A DNA stretch of 11,471 nt, taken from contig CALPIW020000031.1 in NCBI GenBank assembly GCA_943323725.2, positions 1-11,471 on the forward strand, written 5' to 3'. The notes beneath the pieces were generated by a model. It was not told the DNA's origin, did no database searches, and was given only the letters and a program-made list of their open reading frames with translations. This document shows, piece after piece, positions 1 to 6,613 of this stretch. Origin of the DNA: Polynucleobacter meluiroseus (GTDB lineage Bacteria; Verrucomicrobiota; Verrucomicrobiia; Opitutales; UBA953). A program made the position numbers and the translations under genes. The first letter of the stretch is position 1. Each line of letters opens with the position of its first letter.

Positions 1-870
1 CCGATCCTCAAGCTGCACGTCGAGACCGGCGACATGGTGAAGAAGGACCAGATCCTGGTCGAACTCGACCCGGTCCTGGCCAACGCCGACGAGGAGCAGG
101 CCCGCCGCACCGTCCAGCTGCAGACGTTCACCCTGGAGCGGCTCGAGCGCGACCTCCGCCGCGTCGAGGTCCTCGTGAAGCAGAACTTCGTCTCCGAACG
201 CGAGGTCCTCGACCATCGCACCGCGTATGAGGTCGCCAAGCTCCAGCGCGACATCGCCCAGGCCAAGCTCGACACCGCCGTCGAGATGGTGCGCCGCACG
301 ATCATCCGCGCCCCGCACGACGGGCAGGTCTCCGACTGCAACGTGCTCGTCGGCCAGATCGTCATCGGCGCGCAGTCCATCAACAACGGCACGCCGCTGA
401 TGACCGTGTCCGACACCTCGGTGCTGCGCGTCGACGTCAACCTCAACGAGTTCGCGGCCACCCGCGTCGAACTCGGCAAGGACGCCGTGGTGACCTTCGA
501 TTCCATCCCCGGCCTGCGCAAGCAGGGTAAGATCACGTTCATGACCCCGTTCGGCACCGCGGACCTCAAGGTCCCGGACCTGCGGGTCTTCCCGACGCAG
601 GTTTCCTTCACTTCGGGCGACGGCGTCCGCCCGGGCATCAGCGGTAATGTCACCGTCACCGTGGACAGCGTGAAGGGCTGCGTCGCCGTCCCCGTCTCCG
701 CCGTCTTCATCGACGGCGCCGACCGCCTCGTCTACGTCCGCACCGCCGACGGCGAGTGGGAGGCCCGCAACGTGAAGCTCGGCCTGAGCGACGCCAGCTG
801 GACCCAGGTCAAGGAAGGCGTCGCGCTCGGCGAGGTGGTCAGCCTGATCCGGCCCGCCTTGACCCGCTGA
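1..870 (+). CDS. Periplasmic adaptor subunit of a MacAB-type ABC exporter (HlyD/MFP family), 5'-truncated by window
   Basis: The reading frame is open from base 1, so the gene starts upstream and its membrane anchor or signal peptide is not visible. The first residues (VETGDMVKKDQILVELD) are the first half of a biotinyl/lipoyl-like domain. An alpha-helical hairpin rich in Glu, Arg, Lys and Leu follows (about residues 35-105 of the visible part). The second lipoyl half is IIRAPHDGQVSD, then come a beta-barrel domain and a C-terminal membrane-proximal domain. Such adaptors bridge an inner-membrane transporter and an outer-membrane channel. The stop lies 1 nt before the ATPase start, so the two are almost certainly co-translated. 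The partner genes point to the MacA branch rather than RND or type I secretion adaptors. No TolC-like channel gene is visible here. The family is clear; the substrate is unknown. Confidence 0.9.
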   Translation, partial: PILKLHVETGDMVKKDQILVELDPVLANADEEQARRTVQLQTFTLERLERDLRRVEVLVKQNFVSEREVLDHRTAYEVAKLQRDIAQAKLDTAVEMVRRTIIRAPHDGQVSDCNVLVGQIVIGAQSINNGTPLMTVSDTSVLRVDVNLNEFAATRVELGKDAVVTFDSIPGLRKQGKITFMTPFGTADLKVPDLRVFPTQVSFTSGDGVRPGISGNVTVTVDSVKGCVAVPVSAVFIDGADRLVYVRTADGEWEARNVKLGLSDASWTQVKEGVALGEVVSLIRPALTR

Positions 871-871
871 G

Positions 872-1558
872 ATGCCTCCGCTCATCGCCATCCGCGGCCT
901 CCGCAAGACCTACCGCATGGGCGATGAGAACGTCCACGCCCTCGACGGCGTCGACCTGGATTTCCAGAAGGGCGAGTTCGTCGCCATCCTCGGCCCCTCC
1001 GGTTCGGGCAAGTCGACGCTCATGCACATCCTCGGCTTCATGGACACGCCGAGCGAGGGCAGCATCGTCTTCGACGGCGAGGAGGTCGCCCGCCTCGACC
1101 CCGACCGCCGCGCCTGGTATCGCTCCCACCGCGTGGGCTTCGTTTTCCAGGCCTTCAACCTATTGCCGCGCCTCACCGTCGTGGAGAACGTCGCCCTGCC
1201 GCTGCTCTACCGCGACAACTCGGACCCCGCGGCCAACCTCGCCGCCGCCCGCACCGCGCTCGAGCGCGTGGGGATGTCGCACCGCCTAGATCACCGGCCC
1301 ACCCAGCTCTCCGGCGGCGAACGTCAGCGCGTCGCGGTGGCCCGCGCGATCGTCGGCACGCCGTCCATCATCTTCGCCGACGAACCGACCGGCAACCTCG
1401 ACGTCAAGAACGTCGACCGCGTGCTGGACCTGCTCGGCTCCCTGATCAAGGAGGGCATCACCGTCGTGCTCGTCACGCACGACCTTTCCGTCGCCGAGAG
1501 GGCCCACCGCGTCATCTCGATGCGCGCCGGGCTCGTCCAGGAGGACCGCGTCCGATGA
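872..1558 (+). CDS. ABC transporter ATP-binding protein, MacB/LolD type
   Basis: This 228-residue nucleotide-binding subunit would power a MacB-like permease by ATP hydrolysis on the cytoplasmic face of the inner membrane. All motifs are intact: Walker A GPSGSGKST at residues 41-49, Q-loop Gln93 (FVFQAFNLLPRLTVVENV, typical of the LolD/MacB group), signature LSGGERQR at 146-153, Walker B IIFADEP at 166-172 with Glu171, D-loop GNLD at 174-177 and switch His203 (VTHD). The length is normal for a stand-alone ATPase of this group, in contrast to E. coli MacB where ATPase and permease are fused. Its end overlaps the permease start by 4 nt (ATGA), which favours translational coupling. LolD (lipoprotein release) is an alternative by sequence alone, but the adaptor gene directly upstream favours a MacAB-like exporter. 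Confidence 0.95.
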   Translation: MPPLIAIRGLRKTYRMGDENVHALDGVDLDFQKGEFVAILGPSGSGKSTLMHILGFMDTPSEGSIVFDGEEVARLDPDRRAWYRSHRVGFVFQAFNLLPRLTVVENVALPLLYRDNSDPAANLAAARTALERVGMSHRLDHRPTQLSGGERQRVAVARAIVGTPSIIFADEPTGNLDVKNVDRVLDLLGSLIKEGITVVLVTHDLSVAERAHRVISMRAGLVQEDRVR

Positions 1559-2844
1559 CCAGGCTCTTCGACCGCGTCCGTCCGGCCGTCATCAACGGAC
1601 TCCGCGAGCTGCAGGCCAACAAGGTCCGCTCCTTGCTCTCGATGTCGGGCATCATCCTCGGCGTCGCGTCGTTGGTCGCGATGGTCACCGTCGTCCAAGG
1701 GATGGTCGGCAACTTCCGGCAGTTCGTCGACGCCATGGGCGGCATCGAGAAGATCACCGTCCTGCGCGAGCAGCTGCCGAAGGAGCAGGAGCATCTCGCC
1801 GAACTCTCCGAGGGGCTCACCATGCGCGACGTCGAGCGCCTCCGCCGCACGGTGCCGCTCGTGCGCAACATCTCGCCGGAAGCCCGCGTGGGCTACGAGA
1901 AGATCGTCTACGAGGACCGCGAGACCAATACTTACGTGACCGGGGTGACCGCCGATTATCTGCCGGTGGCCAAGCGCTGGGTCGAGCCGGAGGAGGGGCG
2001 CTTCGTGAGCGACCTCGACGTGCACAACATGGCCGACGTCATCGTGCTCGGCTCGGCCGTCGTCCCCGAACTCTTCGCGCCGAACGTCGACCCGGTGGGC
2101 CAGGTGGTCAAGGTCCGCGGCCGACGCTTCACCGTGGTCGGGATCCTCAACAACATCGAGGGGACGGGCATGCAGATCCGCTCCGCGAACTCGCGGAGTT
2201 CCGGCGGCGCCTGGCGCTATCGCAACAGCGGCGCGTTCATCCCCGTGAGCACCGCGCTCACCAAGTACAACGGCAACGACCGGCTCAGCGGCCTCGGCCT
2301 GCGCATCGCGGACCCCGAGCAGCTGCGCGACGCCGTCGACCAGACCGAACGCACCATGCTCGCCGCCCACAAGGGTCTGCGCGACTTCTCCATCTCGACC
2401 AACGAGCAGACGCTCGAGGATTTCCGCAAGACCGAGGCCGCCTTCAAGCTGTCGCTCGGCGGCGTGGCCGGCATCTCGCTCTTCGTCGGCGGCATCGGCA
2501 TCATGAACGTGATGCTGGCCTCCATCAACGAGCGTATCCGCGAGATCGGCGTGCGCAAGGCGGTCGGCGCCCGCGGCTCGGACCTCTTCCTGCAGTTCCT
2601 CGCCGAGGCCGCGGTAGTATCGGTCGTCGGCGGCCTCATCGGCCTGCTGGTCTCGGTGGGCATCGTCACGTTGATGAACTTCATCCTGACGCAGGCGTTG
2701 CCGACCGGCGCCGTCGCGACGCTAGACTGGGTGATCATGGGCGAAGGCCTCGCCTTCTCGGTGGTCATCGGTCTCGTCGCCGGCGTGTATCCCGCCCTGC
2801 GCGCCGCCAAGCTCGACCCGATCGAGGCCCTCCGCCACGAATGA
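1555..2844 (+). CDS. ABC transporter permease, MacB/FtsX family
   Basis: The 429-residue membrane subunit has the MacB plan. A first transmembrane helix lies at about residues 27-49 (SGIILGVASLVAMVTVV), after the usual ANKVRSLLSMSGIILG segment. A large periplasmic domain covers about 50-295, and three C-terminal helices of the FtsX core lie at about 302-322, 350-376 and 394-415. The cytoplasmic loop ASINERIREIGVRKAVGA, just after the second helix, is the family hallmark that couples to the ATPase. MacB-type transporters do not carry substrate through the membrane helices; they use mechanotransmission to drive periplasmic substrate out through the adaptor and an outer-membrane channel. Substrates in the family include peptides, siderophores, macrolides and lipoproteins; nothing here decides which. 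The start overlaps the ATPase stop by 4 nt, and the next gene begins 7 nt downstream. Confidence 0.93.
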   Translation: MTRLFDRVRPAVINGLRELQANKVRSLLSMSGIILGVASLVAMVTVVQGMVGNFRQFVDAMGGIEKITVLREQLPKEQEHLAELSEGLTMRDVERLRRTVPLVRNISPEARVGYEKIVYEDRETNTYVTGVTADYLPVAKRWVEPEEGRFVSDLDVHNMADVIVLGSAVVPELFAPNVDPVGQVVKVRGRRFTVVGILNNIEGTGMQIRSANSRSSGGAWRYRNSGAFIPVSTALTKYNGNDRLSGLGLRIADPEQLRDAVDQTERTMLAAHKGLRDFSISTNEQTLEDFRKTEAAFKLSLGGVAGISLFVGGIGIMNVMLASINERIREIGVRKAVGARGSDLFLQFLAEAAVVSVVGGLIGLLVSVGIVTLMNFILTQALPTGAVATLDWVIMGEGLAFSVVIGLVAGVYPALRAAKLDPIEALRHE

Positions 2845-2851
2845 TTTCCCC

Positions 2852-3709
2852 ATGAAGACCCTGCTCCTGACGCCCCTGCTCATGACTCTGGCCGGCTGTA
2901 CGGCCGCGCCGCTCGCCCCGCTCCCGGTCTGGGAAGGCACCCCGCCGGCGGAGACGCTCACGCTCAAGCCGGGCCAGGATCCCCGCGGGACGATCAACAA
3001 GCAGACGCACCGTGCCGACGTGTTCATCCCGGAGTTCGTCGTCTACCCGGCGGCGAAGCCCGGCGCGCCGCTCGTCATCGTCTGTCCCGGCGGCGGCTAC
3101 GGCATCCTCGCCGAGACGCACGAAGGCAGCGAGGTCGCCAAGCGGCTGAACGCCTTCGGCAGCGCCGCCGTGGTCCTCAAGTATCGCGTCCCGCGCCGCG
3201 ACCCGAACAAGCCTTGGATCGTCCCGGTGATGGACGCCCGTGAGACGTTGCGGATCGTCCGCGCACGTGCGACCGAATGGAACGCCGACCCGAAGAAGAT
3301 CGGCATCCTCGGCTTCTCCGCCGGCGGCAACCTCGCCGCGCGCGTCGCCTACGCTCCGGCCGCGCCTGACGCGCCTCGCCCGGATTTCGCGGTGATGGTC
3401 TACCCGGCTTACCTCTTCGAGAAGGACCAGCCGGACAGCGTGCTCCGCGAAGGTCCCGATGGCGTCGTTCCGCCCAAGGGCGTGAAGCCGGTGCCGGCGT
3501 TCTTCGCGCACAGCGCCGATGACAAGTATCCGGCCGAAGGCTCGATGGCCTTCGCCAAGGTCCTCAAGTCGATGGGCGGCTCCGCCGAAGTCCACGTCTG
3601 GGCCAAGGGCGGCCATGGTTGGGGCGCTTCCGAGCGCTGCCTCGCCGCCCTCCGCTGGACCGACCTGCTCGGCGAGTGGATGAAGGATCAAGGCCTGCTG
3701 CAGCCCTGA
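2852..3709 (+). CDS. Alpha/beta-hydrolase lipoprotein, acetyl-xylan-esterase-like
   Basis: The 285-residue protein starts with a lipoprotein signal peptide and a lipobox LAGC at residues 13-16 (Cys16), so it is probably anchored on the outside of a membrane. The mature part is an alpha/beta hydrolase of the esterase/lipase (COG0657-like) type. It has the oxyanion-loop sequence CPGGGYGILA at 78-87, nucleophile elbow GFSAGG with Ser156, acid residue Asp223 or Asp224 in HSADDKYP, and His255 in GGHGWG. Close relatives I recall are annotated as acetyl-xylan esterases or 'endo-1,4-beta-xylanase B'-like hydrolases acting on acylated polysaccharides; the substrate here is inferred only. It lies 7 nt after the permease stop with no Shine-Dalgarno sequence, so it is probably the last gene of the exporter operon. 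An intrinsic terminator follows about 20 nt after its stop. Confidence 0.85.
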   Translation: MKTLLLTPLLMTLAGCTAAPLAPLPVWEGTPPAETLTLKPGQDPRGTINKQTHRADVFIPEFVVYPAAKPGAPLVIVCPGGGYGILAETHEGSEVAKRLNAFGSAAVVLKYRVPRRDPNKPWIVPVMDARETLRIVRARATEWNADPKKIGILGFSAGGNLAARVAYAPAAPDAPRPDFAVMVYPAYLFEKDQPDSVLREGPDGVVPPKGVKPVPAFFAHSADDKYPAEGSMAFAKVLKSMGGSAEVHVWAKGGHGWGASERCLAALRWTDLLGEWMKDQGLLQP

Positions 3710-3729
3710 GCTGCTTCGCGCGTAGGCAC

Positions 3730-3757
3730 AAAAAAGCCGCCCGACTGGGCGGCTTTT
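3730..3757. terminator. Bidirectional intrinsic terminator
   Basis: A perfect 11-bp inverted repeat, AAAAGCCGCCC (3732-3742) and GGGCGGCTTTT (3747-3757), encloses a 4-nt loop GACT. A run of six A at 3730-3735 on the left and TTTT on the right give a U-tract on both strands. It sits between two convergent genes (stops at 3709 and 3779) and probably terminates both transcripts. Confidence 0.9.
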
Positions 3758-3778
3758 GCTTGGGAGGGTGGCGACCGC

Positions 3779-4306
3779 TTAGAACTTGAAGCGGAGACCG
3801 GCGACCGCTTCGAAGCTGTTCACCTGGCGGTTCTCTTCGTTGACGACGTTGGCGAAGTCGACGTTGTAGAGCTGGTGCAGGCGGGCGGTGACGGTGAAGT
3901 CGACGGACTCGGTGACTTCGAAGCGCATGCCGGCGAAGACGTCGGAAGCGAGGGCGGTGGACTTGGCGGTGTTCTTCAGCCAGCCGTAGCCGATGCCGGC
4001 GCCGATGAAGGGCTTGATGCCGCCCGTGGAGTTGAGCTCGTAGGTGTACTCGACGATCGCGGTGCGGGCGGAGGCGTCGACCGGGTCAGCGGTGACGATG
4101 TCACGGGTGCTCAGGTTGAGGCCGAGGTGGGAGTTCTCGGTGAGGTAGGTGCCGATGCCGAGACCGACGACGGAGGTGTTGTCGGCGCCTGCGCCGCCGG
4201 AGAGGGGCGTGCTGGGCTTACCGTAGCCGAGCTGGACATCGAGGGTGAGGGCCTGGGCGGCGGCGGCCATCAGGGGAAGGACCGCGAGGTAACGTAGGGA
4301 TTTCAT
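3779..4306 (-). CDS. Small outer-membrane beta-barrel protein (porin/OmpW-like family)
   Basis: The 175-residue precursor has a Sec signal peptide (basic MKSLR, hydrophobic core, cleavage likely after AQA at residue 19). The mature chain alternates polar and hydrophobic residues as in antiparallel beta strands. GIKPFIGAGIGYGWLKN and the final strand FEAVAGLRFKF, ending in Phe, are typical of eight-stranded outer-membrane barrels recognised by the BAM complex. A transport or adhesion role cannot be read from the sequence. It lies 49 nt downstream of the cyclophilin lipoprotein gene on the same strand. It may be read through from that gene, but it also has its own promoter candidate (4317-4345). 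No Shine-Dalgarno precedes the ATG; the bases just upstream are pyrimidine-rich on the coding strand. Confidence 0.75.
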   Translation of the reverse strand: MKSLRYLAVLPLMAAAAQALTLDVQLGYGKPSTPLSGGAGADNTSVVGLGIGTYLTENSHLGLNLSTRDIVTADPVDASARTAIVEYTYELNSTGGIKPFIGAGIGYGWLKNTAKSTALASDVFAGMRFEVTESVDFTVTARLHQLYNVDFANVVNEENRQVNSFEAVAGLRFKF

Positions 4307-4316
4307 GGGGAAGTCT

Positions 4317-4345
4317 GGTTTAGGGAGGGGGAGGTGGGCTGTAAA
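4317..4345 (-). promoter_or_regulatory. Candidate promoter of the beta-barrel protein gene
   Basis: Read on the minus strand, TTTACA (4340-4345, five of six matches to TTGACA) is followed by a 17-nt spacer and TAAACC (4317-4322, three of six matches to TATAAT, including the conserved TA). Only 10 nt separate the -10-like box from the ATG, so a transcript would begin at or within a few bases of the start codon. The box lies directly after the stop of the upstream gene. No experimental support is available. Confidence 0.4.
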
Positions 4346-4355
4346 GGCCGAAGCC

Positions 4356-4961
4356 TTACTTGGCCTCGACGATTTCGACGCTGGTGATTTCCACGCGTTC
4401 GGTCGGGGTGGAGCCTTCCATGCCGACGCAGCGGATGTCGGCGATCTTGTTGAGGGTCTCTTCGCCGGCGACGAGCTTGCCGAAGGCGGTGTACTTGTTG
4501 TTCAGGAAGGAGGCGTCGCCATGGCAGACGAAGAACTGGCTGCCGGCGCTGTCCGGGTCGCTGGAGCGGGCCATGGAGAGGACGCCCTTCACGTGGGCGC
4601 GGTTGTTGAACTCGGCCTTGACCTGGTAGCCGGGGCCGCCGGTGCCGGGGGCGCCGCGGGCGCCGACCTTGGAGTTCGGGCAGCCGCCCTGGATCATGAA
4701 GCCCTTGATCACGCGGTGGAAGGCCGTGCCGTTATAGAAATTCTCCCGGGACAGCTTGAGGAAGTTGTCCACGGTGCGCGGGGCGACGTCCGGCCAGAAC
4801 TCGACGGTCATGTCGCCGTAGTTGGTGTGGATGATGGCGCGGGGGGTGGATCCGGCGGCGGAGGATTCTTTCATGGATTCTTGTTTGTTGGAGCAGGAGG
4901 AAAGGGCGAGGCCGGCCACGACGGCCAGGGCGGAGAGCAGGCAGAGGCGCAGGGTTTTCAT
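4356..4961 (-). CDS. Cyclophilin-type peptidyl-prolyl cis-trans isomerase, lipoprotein
   Basis: The 201-residue protein starts with a lipoprotein signal peptide ending in LSSC (Cys23) and a Ser/Lys/Glu-rich linker to about residue 40. A complete cyclophilin domain follows. The active-site stretch FHRVIKGFMIQGG at 81-93 supplies the equivalents of CypA Arg55 (Arg83), Phe60 (Phe88) and Gln63 (Gln91). GSQFF at 140-144 gives the Gln111/Phe113 equivalents. The CypA Trp121 position is Phe152, as is common in bacterial cyclophilins, and the His126 position is Tyr157. It should catalyse proline isomerisation during folding of envelope proteins, anchored by lipid on the periplasmic side. The gene is divergent from thiS (86 nt between the start codons) and is followed by the beta-barrel gene on the same strand. 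The start is fixed by the signal peptide; no Shine-Dalgarno is seen. Confidence 0.93.
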   Translation of the reverse strand: MKTLRLCLLSALAVVAGLALSSCSNKQESMKESSAAGSTPRAIIHTNYGDMTVEFWPDVAPRTVDNFLKLSRENFYNGTAFHRVIKGFMIQGGCPNSKVGARGAPGTGGPGYQVKAEFNNRAHVKGVLSMARSSDPDSAGSQFFVCHGDASFLNNKYTAFGKLVAGEETLNKIADIRCVGMEGSTPTERVEITSVEIVEAK

Positions 4962-5010
4962 GGGTTTCAGCCAATCCCACGGGCCTCCGCCCGCAACCCC
5001 AAACCTCCGC

Positions 5011-5039
5011 TTGCCAGCCCGCCCACGGGGGGGCAGGGT
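5011..5039 (+). promoter_or_regulatory. Weak candidate promoter of the thi operon
   Basis: TTGCCA (5011-5016), a 17-nt spacer and CAGGGT (5034-5039) precede the thiS ATG at 5048. The -35-like box is fair and the -10-like box is poor. The short divergent region (4962-5047) must hold the promoters for both thiS and the cyclophilin gene unless they lie inside coding sequence. I looked for the conserved bases of a TPP riboswitch (CUGAGA and the downstream AGGGAA helix) here and saw none. Confidence 0.25.
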
Positions 5040-5047
5040 CGTCCCGT

Positions 5048-5248
5048 ATGCGCGTGACCGTCAACGATGAGCCCAAGGAGACCGCCGCCCGGACGCTGGC
5101 CGACCTCCTCGCGGAACTCGGCGTGGCCCAGGAGCCGGCCGTGGCCGCCGCCGTCGACGAACAGGTCGTGCCTCGCTCCCGCTGGTCCGTCCAGGCCCTG
5201 ACCGAAGGCGCCCGCATCCTCGTCATCCGCGCCGCCCAAGGCGGCTGA
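5048..5248 (+). CDS. thiS: Sulfur carrier protein ThiS
   Basis: This 66-residue ubiquitin-like protein ends in the diagnostic Gly-Gly. In the known pathway the C-terminus is adenylylated by ThiF and converted to a thiocarboxylate, which donates sulfur to the ThiG-catalysed thiazole synthesis. The sequence follows the family: VTVNDEP at the start, TLADLLAEL in the first helix, VVPRSRW in the middle and LTEGARILVIRAAQGG at the end. The usual Asn before the VVPR stretch is replaced (AAVDEQVVPRS), a mild divergence. It is the first gene of a run of five closely spaced genes, 13 nt ahead of the ThiE-like gene. No thiF is visible in the window, so activation must come from a gene elsewhere. Confidence 0.92.
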   Translation: MRVTVNDEPKETAARTLADLLAELGVAQEPAVAAAVDEQVVPRSRWSVQALTEGARILVIRAAQGG

Positions 5249-5261
5249 TCTCCGACCCCTC

Positions 5262-5939
5262 ATGTTCAAGTTCATCAAAGGTCTCTTCGTCAACGAGCCG
5301 GAAGCCCCGGCCCCGGAGAACCTCGTCCTGTTCACCCCCAATGACGGCAGCTGGGACCCGAAGATGGTCCGCCGTCTGTTCGACGCGGGCCTCGGCCGTC
5401 TGCACGTGCAGGTCCGCAAGGACTGGGAGCGCCGTCATTACGAGCAGTTCCTCCGCACGATCCCCGAGGCTTTCTGGCCGCGCATCGTGCTCGGCGAAGA
5501 GCCGGAACTCGTCGAGGCCCATCGCCTCGGCGGTTTTCAGATGCACCCGGGCGAGCGCGTCCCGCGTCGCTGGCCCAAGCACGCGGCGGTCAGCGCGAAG
5601 TGCCATGACTACGACGAGCTGCGCACGACCGACAAGGCCTGTGGCTACGTCTTCCTGACGCCGATCTTCGAGTCCGTCTCCAAGAAGGACCACCGCCCCC
5701 GCCGCACGCTCCGCGAATACGAAGTGATCCTGCAGCGCTGGAAGTCCGAAGGCGGCGCCCCTGTCCATGCGCTCGGCGGCATCACGCCGAAGAACGCGGC
5801 GAAGGCCCGCGAGATGGGCTTCGACGGCATCGCCTTCATCGGCTCGGTCTGGAAGCAGCCGGATCCGGTCCGCGCCTTCCTTGACCTCGAGCGCGCCTGG
5901 TACGGCAAGGAAGCCCGCAAGCTGAAGCGCACTTACTAG
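5262..5939 (+). CDS. Divergent ThiE/TenI-family protein (second thiamine-phosphate-synthase-like gene)
   Basis: The 225-residue protein is a TIM-barrel relative of ThiE and TenI. Recognisable blocks in order are LHVQVRK (47-53, aligned with the ThiE QLR.K loop), RIVLGEEPELVEAHRLGGFQMH (74-95, the VND...GVHLG region), SAKCHDYDEL (111-120), YVFLTPIFESVSKK (129-142, the GP...T.SK phosphate loop) and HALGGITPKN...GFDGIAFIGSVW (169-197). The ThiE Asn-Asp pair that binds the pyrimidine/Mg2+ is absent (Gly78-Glu79), and the TenI catalytic His position appears to be Pro134. The pattern resembles, from memory, the second ThiE-like protein of Bacteroidota thiamine clusters. Position between thiS and thiE (3 nt before thiE) argues for a role in thiazole or thiamine phosphate handling, perhaps as a tautomerase, but the activity is unproven. 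About 18 N-terminal residues precede the barrel. Confidence 0.8.
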   Translation: MFKFIKGLFVNEPEAPAPENLVLFTPNDGSWDPKMVRRLFDAGLGRLHVQVRKDWERRHYEQFLRTIPEAFWPRIVLGEEPELVEAHRLGGFQMHPGERVPRRWPKHAAVSAKCHDYDELRTTDKACGYVFLTPIFESVSKKDHRPRRTLREYEVILQRWKSEGGAPVHALGGITPKNAAKAREMGFDGIAFIGSVWKQPDPVRAFLDLERAWYGKEARKLKRTY

Positions 5940-5942
5940 TCC

Positions 5943-6557
5943 GTGTTCCCGCGCCTGCAGTTCCTGACGCTCGACGCCGCTCCGCGCGCGCATCGCGAAC
6001 AGGCCCGCGCCGCGCTCGAAGGGGGCGTCCGCTGGATCCAGTTGCGCGCGAAGCATCTGCCGACCGATATCTGGGTCGCCGAAGCGGTGGCCATCGCCGA
6101 ACTCTGCCGCGACTTCGGCGCGGTGTTCGTGGTGAACGATTCGCCGGAAGTCGCCCTGCGCGCCGAGGCCGATGGCGTCCATCTCGGTGGTGACGACGCC
6201 TCGCCCGCCGCCGCCCGCGCCCTGCTCGGCGAGTTCGCGATCGTCGGCGTGACGCTCAACGAGCCCGCCCACGTCGCCCGCTTCGCCGGCGTCCGGGTCG
6301 ACTACGCGGGCGTCGGTCCGTTCCGCCATACGCTCAGCAAGCAGAAGCTCGCCGCGGTCCACTCCCCGGAGTCCTTGGCCGGCCTCATCGCTGTCGCCGC
6401 GCCCTTGCCGTGCTTCGCGATCGGCGGCGTCACGGCCGCCGACTGGCCCGCTGTCCGCGCCTTGGGCGCCCACGGGATCGCCGTCAGCGGCGCCATCGCC
6501 TTGGCGGACGACCCGGTTTCGGCCGCGAAAACGTTGGTCGAAGCGGTCGCTGGCTAG
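5943..6557 (+). CDS. thiE: Thiamine phosphate synthase ThiE
   Basis: ThiE joins hydroxymethylpyrimidine pyrophosphate to the thiazole phosphate to give thiamine phosphate. The 204-residue protein has the usual size, and most active-site motifs can be followed: IQLRAK (the Arg and Lys that bind pyrophosphate), FVVNDSPEVALRAEADGVHLGGDD (the Asn-Asp pair and the HLG..D motif), VGVTLNEPAHV (canonical GVS.H, so Thr replaces Ser), YAGVGPFRHTLSKQ (canonical GP...T.TK, with Ser for the second Thr and Lys kept) and FAIGGVTAADWPAV...GIAVSGAI. It is therefore probably active but somewhat divergent. The start is GTG, 3 nt after the stop of the preceding ThiE-like gene, with no ATG nearby that keeps the N-terminal strand. 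The next gene, thiG, lies 56 nt downstream. Confidence 0.88.
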   Translation: MFPRLQFLTLDAAPRAHREQARAALEGGVRWIQLRAKHLPTDIWVAEAVAIAELCRDFGAVFVVNDSPEVALRAEADGVHLGGDDASPAAARALLGEFAIVGVTLNEPAHVARFAGVRVDYAGVGPFRHTLSKQKLAAVHSPESLAGLIAVAAPLPCFAIGGVTAADWPAVRALGAHGIAVSGAIALADDPVSAAKTLVEAVAG

Positions 6558-6613
6558 GTTTCCCGAGGCGAGGGCTGGACAACCCCGAGGAGTCTCGGAT
6601 TGTGCAGGCTCCG

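Noticed and set aside
756..1289. Plus-strand open frame overlapping the adaptor end and the ATPase
   Set aside because: It is an out-of-frame, Arg/Ser/Pro-rich reading of the ATPase gene, which carries all expected ABC motifs in its own frame.
3770..3810. 11-nt direct repeat GGCGACCGCTT at 3770-3780 and 3800-3810 flanking the barrel gene 3' end
   Set aside because: Too short, and one copy is coding; no mobile-element features lie between them, so chance or a small local duplication is enough.
4307..4338. G-run cluster on the plus strand upstream of the barrel gene as a G-quadruplex
   Set aside because: Only three close runs of three or more G; the fourth is 12 nt away, beyond usual loop limits.
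4962..5047. TPP riboswitch before thiS
   Set aside because: The conserved THI-box elements are not seen in this 86-nt region, and it is short for both a promoter and a full riboswitch.
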